The notes below the pieces were generated by a model that was not told the origin of the DNA, did no database searches, and was given only the letters and a program-made list of their open reading frames with translations. The translations under genes and the position numbers were made by a program. Source: JAHBXE01 sp044222195 (GTDB lineage Bacteria; Planctomycetota; Phycisphaerae; Phycisphaerales; UBA1924). Taken from it: a stretch of DNA of 64,000 nt. How positions within the stretch are numbered: the stretch's first letter is position 1; every line of letters starts with the position of its first letter. The stretch spans positions 124,001 through 188,000 of the forward strand of contig JBGANS010000006.1 in assembly GCA_044222195.1 (NCBI GenBank), in the 5' to 3' direction. This document shows positions 33,424 through 40,951 of the stretch, piece by piece.

Positions 33424-35996
33424 CACCTGATCGAATGACACGGTTGGCGATTCCGGCGGTGATGGCGATGATCGCGGGTACGGCGATGGCGAGGCAGGAT
33501 GCGAAGCCAGCGGCCCCGCCGGCCGCGCCCGCGGCGGCCCAGCCGGAGGTGAAGCCGGAGGTCAAGTTCGACGGGAACGGGCGGAAGGTTCTCAATGGAG
33601 AGCCGACGAAGCTCGCGTTCAAGAACGTGACGGTGGACCAGATCCTGCCGTTCATTGTGGAGTCGACGGGCAAAGTGGTGATGCCGCAGCAGGACATCCT
33701 GTCGCGGAAAGTGACGGTGGTGAACGACCGGGAGATCCCGCGGGCCAAGGCGCTGGACCTGGTGCTCTTGGCGCTCCAGCAGGCGGGGATCGCGGTGGTG
33801 GAGACGCCGGACACGATCGCGCTGCGGGACCTGGCCGAGGTCGGAAAGATGAACCCGACGGTGATCCCGGCGGAAGAGTCGGTGCTGAACCGGACGGACT
33901 ACGGCACGATCGCGTCGAAGGTGTACGCGCTGCGGGTGTCGAGCGCGGACGGGTATTCGGATGTGCTCAAGAACGCGCTGCCGGATTACGCGAAGCTGGC
34001 GATCGACAAGGATTCGAACCGGATCACGATCATCGGGGATATTGCGCTCTTGCAGCGCATGGAGCGGATGATCGCGGAGATGGATCAGTCACCCGAGGGG
34101 GCGGTGAAAACGGAGACATACCGGCTGCGGTACGCCGATGCGGAACAGGTGGCGACGCAGATCGAGACGCTCTACTCGGCGAACGGGGCGACGAGCGGGC
34201 GGAACAACCGCAACCGGAATCAGAACCAGCAGCAGAACCAGTTCAACCCGTTCCGGCAGCCCGGGCAGCAGCAAGACACATCGCAGTCGGCGCAGCTGCG
34301 GGTGAGTGCGAATACGCAGCAGAACTCGGTGACGGTGGTGGCGGAGCCGTCGGTGCTGAGCAGCATTCGGAAGCAGATCGAAGACGATTGGGATGTGGAG
34401 CTTGATCCGAAGCTGGTTCACCCCAAGACGTACCAGCTGAAGAACACGGATCCGGTGAAGATCCGGGCTGTGCTGGAGGGTTTGTTCGGGCGTACCAGCA
34501 CCAGCGGAACGACCGGGGGTGGCGGCGGCGGGGGAGGAGGAGGGGGCGGCGGGAACCAGCAGGGGCAGCCGGTCGGGACGACGCAGACCGCGGGCACGAG
34601 TCGGCTCGCAGGGCAGTTCTCGTTCCAGGCGATTCCGGAGGCGGGGAGCATTGTGGTGCTGGCCAAGAGCCCGGATTACCTGGCGACCATCGACAAGCTG
34701 ATCGAGGACCTGGACAAGCCGATGACCGTCGGTCTGCCGGTGATCATCGAGCTCAAGCACGCATCATCGGAGGACCTGGCGGAGCAGCTCAACACGCTGC
34801 TGGCGCAGGATGGGACCTTGGCGCAGATCAAGCGGTCGGCGTCGGGGCTCACTTCGGGGACATCGACCTCGAGCCCGTTTGCGAGCACGACGACGACGGA
34901 CCCGAACACGGGGCAGCAGCAGACCACGCAGACGAGCGCGGACAACATCGCGTTCTGGTGGCAGCGGTCGCGGCCGCCGACGGACAAGCAGCTCTCTTCG
35001 AACCTGATCGGGCAGGTGCGCATCGTTCCCGTGTGGCGGCAGAATGCGCTCATGGTGACGGCGCCGGTGGAGTATCGGCAGTCGATGGTGGACCTGGTCA
35101 CGAGCCTGGATCGGCCGGGGCGGCAGGTGTTGATTTCGGCGATCGTGGCTGAGGTCACGCTGGATGATGCGACGAGCCTGGGCCTGCGGTGGTCGAGCCA
35201 GGCGATCACGCCGACGCGGGGCGACAACTCCATCTCCATCGCGAACACCAACGCGAACACGGAGAACAACTTCCTCGGGAATCTGTTCGATACGTCAGTG
35301 CTGAACACCAACGTAAACCTGAACCTGGTGCTCCAGGCCCTGGCGCAGAAGACGGCGGTGACGGTGCTTTCGGAGCCGAAGATCTTCACGAGCGACAACC
35401 AGGAGGCGGAGTTCTTCAGCGGGCAGGACATCCCGTTCATTACGGAGAGCCAGCCCAACACGCAGGGCAACCTGGTGCAGTCGTTTGACTACAAGGCGGT
35501 GGGAATTCAGCTGCGGGTGCGGCCGCGGATTACCGTGCGGCGGGATGTGGACCTGGCGGTGAACCTGCAGCTCTCGTCGGTGGTTCAGGGGCAGACGCTC
35601 TTTGGCGGTGCGATCGTGGATCGTCGCGAGACGACGACGCAGCTCATCGTGCAGGATGGGCAGACGATCGTAATCTCGGGGATTCTGCGGAGCGAGGATT
35701 CGGACATCGTGCGGAAGGTGCCGCTGCTGGGCGACATTCCGATCCTGAAGTGGCTGTTCAGCTCGAAGGAGCGGACGAAGACGAACTCGGAGCTCCTGGT
35801 GTTCATCACGCCGCTGGTGGTGGACAACCCGGAGGACAACACCCGGGTGAACCAGCCGTATGTGGACCGGCTGCGCGAGCGTGAGGAAGCGATCAAGAAG
35901 TCGGCGCCGGAGAGCAAGAACAAGGGAACGGAGCCGAGCCTGCCGGGGACGATCAAGCCCGCGGAGAAGCCGGCGGCGGGCGGGACGAGTTCGTGA
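33420..35996 (+). CDS. gspD: Type II secretion secretin GspD
   Basis: This 858-residue protein has a signal peptide (AIPAVMAMIAGTAMA), then an N0-type domain (LAFKNVTVDQILPFIVESTGKVV) and N1-N3 domains around YALRVSSADGYSDVLKNALPDY, TYRLRYADAEQVATQIETLY and IELKHASSEDLAEQLNTLL. The C-terminal secretin domain has LVLQALAQKTAVTVLSEPKIFT and VPLLGDIPILKWLFSSK, the family signature. It forms the outer-membrane channel. Oddities are an Asn/Gln-rich insert, a run of about a dozen Gly near residue 368-380, and a Pro-rich Lys tail. It ends the tight 11-gene chain; the lipoprotein gene follows after 20 bases. Confidence 0.95.
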   Translation: MTPDRMTRLAIPAVMAMIAGTAMARQDAKPAAPPAAPAAAQPEVKPEVKFDGNGRKVLNGEPTKLAFKNVTVDQILPFIVESTGKVVMPQQDILSRKVTVVNDREIPRAKALDLVLLALQQAGIAVVETPDTIALRDLAEVGKMNPTVIPAEESVLNRTDYGTIASKVYALRVSSADGYSDVLKNALPDYAKLAIDKDSNRITIIGDIALLQRMERMIAEMDQSPEGAVKTETYRLRYADAEQVATQIETLYSANGATSGRNNRNRNQNQQQNQFNPFRQPGQQQDTSQSAQLRVSANTQQNSVTVVAEPSVLSSIRKQIEDDWDVELDPKLVHPKTYQLKNTDPVKIRAVLEGLFGRTSTSGTTGGGGGGGGGGGGGNQQGQPVGTTQTAGTSRLAGQFSFQAIPEAGSIVVLAKSPDYLATIDKLIEDLDKPMTVGLPVIIELKHASSEDLAEQLNTLLAQDGTLAQIKRSASGLTSGTSTSSPFASTTTTDPNTGQQQTTQTSADNIAFWWQRSRPPTDKQLSSNLIGQVRIVPVWRQNALMVTAPVEYRQSMVDLVTSLDRPGRQVLISAIVAEVTLDDATSLGLRWSSQAITPTRGDNSISIANTNANTENNFLGNLFDTSVLNTNVNLNLVLQALAQKTAVTVLSEPKIFTSDNQEAEFFSGQDIPFITESQPNTQGNLVQSFDYKAVGIQLRVRPRITVRRDVDLAVNLQLSSVVQGQTLFGGAIVDRRETTTQLIVQDGQTIVISGILRSEDSDIVRKVPLLGDIPILKWLFSSKERTKTNSELLVFITPLVVDNPEDNTRVNQPYVDRLREREEAIKKSAPESKNKGTEPSLPGTIKPAEKPAAGGTSS

Positions 35997-36016
35997 GCGC
36001 GATGACCGCGTAGACC

Positions 36017-37315
36017 ATGAAGAGGTACCTGGCCATCTCGGGGTTGATTGCCGCGCTCGCGCTGGGCGGATGCGTGACGGAGCGGAAGGGGCGCCCCGGG
36101 TTGACGGTGATGCCGGGGAGGGCGGGTTCGTCGGGGATGACCGGGTCCACCGTGGCGCCGGCGGCGCCGGTGGTGCTGCCTCCGGGGCCGGTGGCGGCGC
36201 CGGCGCCCGGTGCGAGCCAGAATGCGCGGATCGTGGTGCGGGTGGATCCGCTGGCGATGGTGGCCTTCGACGGGCAGGTGTTGCCGCTGGTGTCGCCGGA
36301 TGGACGGTTCATCGCTGTTGAGCAGGGAGAAGCGCCTTCGTGGCCGACGATGCTCGCACGGCCCGGTGCGGAGCCGCCCAACACGACGAAGCTGACGGTG
36401 TATGACCTGTCGAAGTGCCCGCCGGAGATGAACGCGGCGGTGGTGGAGCATCCGTCTCCGTTGCCGGCGGGGCTCATGCTCGGTCGGGCGTGCGACAACC
36501 GGGGATTCCTGGTGGAATCGCCGCGGGAGGATGGGTCGCGGTGGATCGGGCGGGTGAGCTGGGTCGGGGGCGTGCTGGAATGGCTGGTGCAGGGGGACAC
36601 GGTCAACGCGCATGCCGTGCTGACGGTGCGTGGGGACCTCGTGTACACGCGGCGGGCGGTGGCGTCAGACGTGACCGAGTTGATCATGCTGACGTCGCAC
36701 GGGGAGAGCAAGCGGACGGCGGAGGGCGCGTACATGTTCCCGCTGTGCACGAGCGAGAAGGACCTGGTGTATTCGATGTACCTCTCGCCGGCGGGGCTGG
36801 AAGTTGAGGCGGTGCGAGTGGTCGAAGACCCGCCGGGGAGCGGGAACTTCCGCCTGGGGCGGACGTTTGCGAAGGCGCTGATCGGGAAGCCGGGGGATGC
36901 GGCGCTCGCGTACCAGGTGACGGCGCCCGTGCAGAATGTGGTGGTCTCGGGTCGGCGGGATGAGGAGTTGCCGGCGTATCCACTGGTGTTTTTCCATCCG
37001 GACTTCAACCGAATGGTGGCGTTTGACACGCAGGCGTCTTCGTACACGTTGCTCGCGCCGCAGTCGATCGCGGCCATCCGGTGGAGCGAAGCGCCGGGGT
37101 ACCTGTGTGCAGCGCCGCAGGGGTTGATGTTCACGCCGGAGCCTTCGCGGACCGAGACCAAGAGACGCCCGGACATCCGGCTGGATTCGACGCCGTATGT
37201 GCCGCGGGCAACCGGGGACAAGGCGCGGCCGGTGATCCTGTTCGGGCCGTCGGCCCGGGGACCGCAATCGAAGCTGCTGGTGCGGTCAGTGGTGGTCTCG
37301 GATCAGCCGCAGTGA
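36017..37315 (+). CDS. Lipoprotein of unknown function, downstream of T2SS
   Basis: This 432-residue protein starts MKRYLAISGLIAALALGGC, a lipoprotein signal with the lipidated Cys in LGGC. The remainder is strand-rich, with short motifs repeated at intervals (MVAFDGQVLPLVSPDGRFIAVEQGE; LTVYDLSKCPPEM; MVAFDTQASSYTLLAP) that read like WD40/TolB-type beta-propeller blades. It follows gspD by 20 bases and is probably part of the same transcript, so it might act with the secretin in the outer membrane. That is inference only. Confidence 0.65.
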   Translation: MKRYLAISGLIAALALGGCVTERKGRPGLTVMPGRAGSSGMTGSTVAPAAPVVLPPGPVAAPAPGASQNARIVVRVDPLAMVAFDGQVLPLVSPDGRFIAVEQGEAPSWPTMLARPGAEPPNTTKLTVYDLSKCPPEMNAAVVEHPSPLPAGLMLGRACDNRGFLVESPREDGSRWIGRVSWVGGVLEWLVQGDTVNAHAVLTVRGDLVYTRRAVASDVTELIMLTSHGESKRTAEGAYMFPLCTSEKDLVYSMYLSPAGLEVEAVRVVEDPPGSGNFRLGRTFAKALIGKPGDAALAYQVTAPVQNVVVSGRRDEELPAYPLVFFHPDFNRMVAFDTQASSYTLLAPQSIAAIRWSEAPGYLCAAPQGLMFTPEPSRTETKRRPDIRLDSTPYVPRATGDKARPVILFGPSARGPQSKLLVRSVVVSDQPQ

Positions 37316-37334
37316 GTCGTGCTACCGTCGCGGC

Positions 37335-37901
37335 ATGAACACGCGATGCCCGTGGGCGAAGTCTGAACTGGATGTGCTGTACCACGATCGGGAGTGGGGT
37401 GTGCCGTGCCGCGACGATCGCGTGCTCTTTGAGTTTGTGATCCTGGAGGGGGCCCAGGCGGGGCTGAGCTGGTCGACGATTCTGAACAAACGCGAGAACT
37501 ATCGAGAAGCGTTTGACGGCTTTGATGCGGAGAAGATCGCGCGGTATGACGCGCGGCGGGTGGCGAGGCTTCTCAAGAATCCGGGGATTGTGCGGAACCG
37601 GCTGAAGGTGGCGGCGGCGGTGAAGAACGCGCGGTCGTTTCTCGATGTGACTGAGGAGTTCGGCGCGTTTGCGCCGTACATCTGGTCGTTTGTCGGGGGC
37701 AAGCCGATTGTGAATCGGCGGAAGTCGTTCAAAGAGGTTCCGGCGCGGACGGCGGAATCGGACGCGATGTCCAAGGACCTGAAGAAGCGGGGGTTCACGT
37801 TTGTCGGTTCGACGATCTGCTACGCGTTCATGCAGGCGACGGGGATGGTGAATGACCATCTGGTGTCGTGCTTCCGGCACAAGCAAGTGGCGCGCCGGTA
37901 G
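37335..37901 (+). CDS. tag: DNA-3-methyladenine glycosylase I
   Basis: The 188 residues match the length of E. coli Tag (187). The start MNTRCPWAKSELDVLYHDREWG carries the zinc ligands Cys5 and His17; the other ligands are in NDHLVSCFRHKQ near the end. The substrate pocket and HhH-like segment ILEGAQAGLSWSTILNKRENYREAFDGFD, and GFTFVGSTICYAFMQATGMVNDH, are diagnostic. It removes 3-methyladenine from alkylated DNA. It is a stand-alone repair gene, close to a second base-excision glycosylase 800 bases downstream. Confidence 0.95.
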   Translation: MNTRCPWAKSELDVLYHDREWGVPCRDDRVLFEFVILEGAQAGLSWSTILNKRENYREAFDGFDAEKIARYDARRVARLLKNPGIVRNRLKVAAAVKNARSFLDVTEEFGAFAPYIWSFVGGKPIVNRRKSFKEVPARTAESDAMSKDLKKRGFTFVGSTICYAFMQATGMVNDHLVSCFRHKQVARR

Positions 37902-37910
37902 AATGGTTCC

Positions 37911-38699
37911 ATGGACACATCTCTCAAGGGACGGCGGGCGCTGGTGTGCGGGTCGACGCAGGGGATCGGGCGGGCGGCGGCGGTGGAACTGGCGCTGCTT
38001 GGGGCGCAGGTGACGCTGATGGCGCGCGATCCGGCGAAGCTCAAGGCGGTGGCGGCGGACCTGCCGCGGCCGCACGGGCAACCGCATGACTTCATCGCGG
38101 CGGACTTTGCGGACCCGGCGGCGGTGGGGACGGCGGTCCGGCCGCACATTGATGCGGCGCGGCCGTTTCACGTGCTGATCAACAACACGGGCGGGCCCAA
38201 GGGCGGGCCTGCCCAGGCGGCGGCGCCGGAAGACTTCGCGGCGGCGTTCCGGATGCATGTGCTGACGAACCAGGTGCTGGTGCAGGCGCTGCTACCGGGG
38301 ATGAAGGCAGCAGGATATGGGCGGATCATTAACGTGATTTCAACGAGCGTGAAGGCGCCGATTCCGGACCTTGGCGTGTCGAACACGATCCGTGCGGCGG
38401 TGGCGAACTGGGCGAAGACGCTGTCGGGCGAGGTCGCGAAAGACGGAATCACCGTGAACAACATCCTGCCGGGGTTCACCGACACGACGCGTCTCACGGA
38501 GCTGTTTTCGGCGAAGGCGCAGAAGACGGGGAAGACGCTCGACGAGGTGCGAGCCGCGGCAATCACGACGATTCCGGCGGGAAGGCTGGGGAAGCCGGAA
38601 GAGGTCGCGGCGGCGATCGCGTTCCTGGCGACACCGGCGGCGGCGTACATCAATGGGATCAACGTGCCGGTGGATGGGGGACGGACGCCGTCGCTGTAG
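37911..38699 (+). CDS. SDR family oxidoreductase, atypical active site
   Basis: This 262-residue protein has the Rossmann motif GSTQGIGRAAAVEL (TGxxxGxG-like) and the NNTGGP variant of the NNAG motif, with C-terminal GRLGKPEEVAAAIAFLA and VPVDGG as in FabG-like enzymes. The catalytic Ser is seen in NVIST, but where Tyr-x-x-x-Lys should be, the sequence reads SNTIR: Tyr to Ser and Lys to Arg. Enzymes of this subgroup may use another mechanism or not be reductases. The gene lies 9 bases after tag and 15 before the Fpg-like gene. Confidence 0.85.
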   Translation: MDTSLKGRRALVCGSTQGIGRAAAVELALLGAQVTLMARDPAKLKAVAADLPRPHGQPHDFIAADFADPAAVGTAVRPHIDAARPFHVLINNTGGPKGGPAQAAAPEDFAAAFRMHVLTNQVLVQALLPGMKAAGYGRIINVISTSVKAPIPDLGVSNTIRAAVANWAKTLSGEVAKDGITVNNILPGFTDTTRLTELFSAKAQKTGKTLDEVRAAAITTIPAGRLGKPEEVAAAIAFLATPAAAYINGINVPVDGGRTPSL

Positions 38700-38714
38700 C
38701 CGCGGGGTGCGAGA

Positions 38715-39635
38715 GTGCCGGAGCTGCCGGATATCGAGGCGTACGTGTCGGCGATTGGCGAGCGGGTGATCGGGCGGTCGATTTCCAGGCTGCGCGTGCT
38801 CGGACCTTCGGTGCTCCGCACGTTTGATCCGCCGATTGAAACGGCCGAGGGGCGGACGGTTGAATCGCTGTCGCGGCTGGGGAAGCGAGTGGTGCTGCAC
38901 CTTGGGGGCGATGAGCAACTCGCGATGGTGATCCACCTGATGATCGCGGGTCGGTTTCTATGGAAGGAGCCGAGGGCGAAGCCGCCGGGGCGGATCACGC
39001 AGGCGCTGGTTGAGTTTGAGAGTGGCACGCTGGTGCTGACCGAGGCGGGGACGAAGAAGCGGGCGCAACTGCACCTGGTGTCGGGGCGGGAGGCGCTTGC
39101 ATCCCACGATCCGGGAGGCATCGACGTGTTTCGCGCGAGCGGGCCGGAGTTCGCGGCGGCGCTGCGACGGGAGAATCACACGATCAAACGGACGCTGACG
39201 GACCCGCGAGTGCTCAGCGGGATCGGGAACGCGTACTCGGACGAGATCCTGCACGCGGCGAAGCTGTCACCGATCAAGATGACGATGAAACTGACGGATG
39301 GAGAGATTGCGGGCCTGCTGGCCGCGACGAGGGCGACGCTGACTCGCTGGACGGACGTTCTGAAGGAGCAGTTTGCACGGAAGTTTCCAGGGCCCGGCGA
39401 TGTGACGGCGTTCCGGCCGGGCTTTGCGGTGCACGGGAAGTTCGGGAAGCCGTGCCCCGTGTGCGGGAGCCCGGTGCAGCGGATTGTGTACGCGGAGAAC
39501 GAGACGAACTACTGCGCGACGTGCCAGACGGGCGGGAGGCTGCTGGCGGATCGGTCGCTTTCGCGGCTGTTGAAGGAGGATTGGCCGCGGACGCTGGAGG
39601 AGTTCGAGGAGCGGAGGGACCCGCGTGCGGGGTGA
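38715..39635 (+). CDS. Fpg/Nei family DNA glycosylase
   Basis: This 306-residue protein starts at a GTG, giving MPELPDIE, which after Met removal exposes the catalytic Pro and Glu. The helix-two-turn-helix is TLTDPRVLSGIGNAYSDEILHAAKLSP. A zinc finger near the C-terminus has CPVC (about residue 252) and CATC (about residue 274). It excises oxidised bases. Whether it is MutM (8-oxoguanine) or a Nei-type enzyme cannot be decided from the motifs alone. The preceding SDR gene ends 15 bases upstream. Confidence 0.9.
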   Translation: MPELPDIEAYVSAIGERVIGRSISRLRVLGPSVLRTFDPPIETAEGRTVESLSRLGKRVVLHLGGDEQLAMVIHLMIAGRFLWKEPRAKPPGRITQALVEFESGTLVLTEAGTKKRAQLHLVSGREALASHDPGGIDVFRASGPEFAAALRRENHTIKRTLTDPRVLSGIGNAYSDEILHAAKLSPIKMTMKLTDGEIAGLLAATRATLTRWTDVLKEQFARKFPGPGDVTAFRPGFAVHGKFGKPCPVCGSPVQRIVYAENETNYCATCQTGGRLLADRSLSRLLKEDWPRTLEEFEERRDPRAG

Positions 39636-39684
39636 ATGGTGAACGCGGGGGCTGGTCCGGGGCGACGGTTCTGATTGATGAGGC

Positions 39685-39707
39685 GGAGCCGGTTGAAAAC
39701 CGGCTCC
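39685..39707. terminator. Bidirectional hairpin between convergent genes
   Basis: GGAGCCGGTT-GAA-AACCGGCTCC is a perfect 10-base stem with a 3-base loop, located between the convergent Fpg-like gene and the molybdenum hydroxylase operon. No U-tract, but its position suggests a shared terminator. Confidence 0.5.
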
Positions 39708-39716
39708 CCGAACGGC

Positions 39717-39956
39717 CTATTCCGCGCGAGGCTCGTCGGCGTGTCCCCGGTAGCACGCCCTCCCGGGCTTGCAGTCGGAGGGGCAGACCGCTTCGTTGTC
39801 GGGCCCGAGGCTCTCGCAGGTCAGGACGCAGAAGAAGGGGATGGTGTCGATGGATTCGTCGACGAGGCCGCGGACGTCCTGCGCGCCGTCGGAGTACATG
39901 GCCTTGTGGCGGAGGTTGAGGCAGGCGACCTTGAGCTGGACGGTGCGTTCGCTCAC
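39717..39956 (-). CDS. Small six-cysteine protein coupled to Mo-hydroxylase operon
   Basis: This protein has 79 residues from the GTG complementary to 39954-39956, in a GTGA overlap with the stop of the FAD-subunit gene. Cysteines are at 12, 43, 47, 58, 62 and 68; two CxxxC pairs and a final Cys in CPSDCKPGRAC suggest a metal or iron-sulfur site or disulfides. It has no signal peptide. The sequence upstream in the same frame is only a shadow of the FAD-subunit gene. I recognise no family. The overlap points to a subunit or maturation role for the aldehyde/xanthine-type oxidoreductase. Confidence 0.6.
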   Translation of the reverse strand: MSERTVQLKVACLNLRHKAMYSDGAQDVRGLVDESIDTIPFFCVLTCESLGPDNEAVCPSDCKPGRACYRGHADEPRAE

Positions 39957-40951
39957 GCGGTGGGTTCCGGGTTCTTGCCGGCGGCGCGAAGGACGGCGCG
40001 GCGGATGGCGACGGGGAGGAGTTTGAGCTTGTAGGCGTTGTCGCGCATGGGCTTGGCGCCTTCGGTGGCGAGGGCGGCGGCCTTGCGGAGCGCGGCATCG
40101 TCGGAGACCTTGACCCCGGCGAGGGCCTGCTCGACCTTGGGGAGTCGCCAGGGGATGGGGGCGACGGCCCCGGCGCACACGCGGGCGGACTTGATTGTTT
40201 CGCCTTCGAGGTCGAGGGAAACGCAGGCGAGGACGAGGGGCCAGTCGAAGGACTGTTTTTCCTTGACGGCGTAGAAGCCGCTGGCGCGGGCATCCTTGAG
40301 CGTGATGTGGGTGATGATCTCGCCGGGCTCGAGCGTGTGCTCGCTCGCGACACCCGTGGAGGGCAGGTGAAAGAGCGACTCAATGGGGAGAGAGGCCCGC
40401 TTGCCGCCGGTGAGGTGGACGGCGCCGTCGCACACGGCGAGGGCGGGGGCGAGGTTGGATGGGTGGACGATGTGGCAGGGGCCGTCGCCGAAGACGGCGT
40501 GGAACTTGTTCTCACCCTCGACGGCGTAGCAGCGATCGCCGCCCTTTTTGAGGCAGTCGAACTGCTGGTTGCGGTAGTACCAGCAGCGGGGGCGCTGCAG
40601 GAGATTGCCGGCGGCGGTGGCGATGTTGCGGACCTGCGGCGTCGCGGCGGAGTCAACGGCCTGGGCGACGACGGGGGCGTGTTCGAGAACGACGGGAGAT
40701 GCGGCGATTTCGGCGAGGGTGGCGGTAGCGCCGATTCGGAGGCCGCCGGCCTGGGAAGAGAGCTGCGGGGCATCGTCGAGCCGGAGGCGGCGGATGTTGA
40801 TGAGCGCATCGGGCTCGGAGAGGCCTTCCTTGAGATGGTCGAGGACGTCCATGCCGCCTGCCTTGAGAATGGGCAGCTTGAAGCGCTTGTCGGAGAGAAG
40901 GTCGCCGGCTTCCTTGAAGTTGCGAGGTGTGGCGAATGCAAAGCGGTTCAT
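39953..40951 (-). CDS. Mo-hydroxylase FAD-binding subunit (PaoB/YagS-like)
   Basis: This 332-residue subunit belongs to the xanthine dehydrogenase/aldehyde oxidoreductase family. FAD-domain phrases are LPILKAGGMDVLDHLKEG, LRIGATATLAEIA and AATPQVRNIATAAGNLLQRPRCWYYRN. The inserted cysteine cluster RCWYYRNQQFDCLKKGGDRC marks the PaoB/YagS type, which holds an extra 4Fe-4S cluster. It overlaps the Mo subunit upstream (ATGA) and the small Cys-rich gene downstream (GTGA). Confidence 0.9.
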   Translation of the reverse strand: MNRFAFATPRNFKEAGDLLSDKRFKLPILKAGGMDVLDHLKEGLSEPDALINIRRLRLDDAPQLSSQAGGLRIGATATLAEIAASPVVLEHAPVVAQAVDSAATPQVRNIATAAGNLLQRPRCWYYRNQQFDCLKKGGDRCYAVEGENKFHAVFGDGPCHIVHPSNLAPALAVCDGAVHLTGGKRASLPIESLFHLPSTGVASEHTLEPGEIITHITLKDARASGFYAVKEKQSFDWPLVLACVSLDLEGETIKSARVCAGAVAPIPWRLPKVEQALAGVKVSDDAALRKAAALATEGAKPMRDNAYKLKLLPVAIRRAVLRAAGKNPEPTA

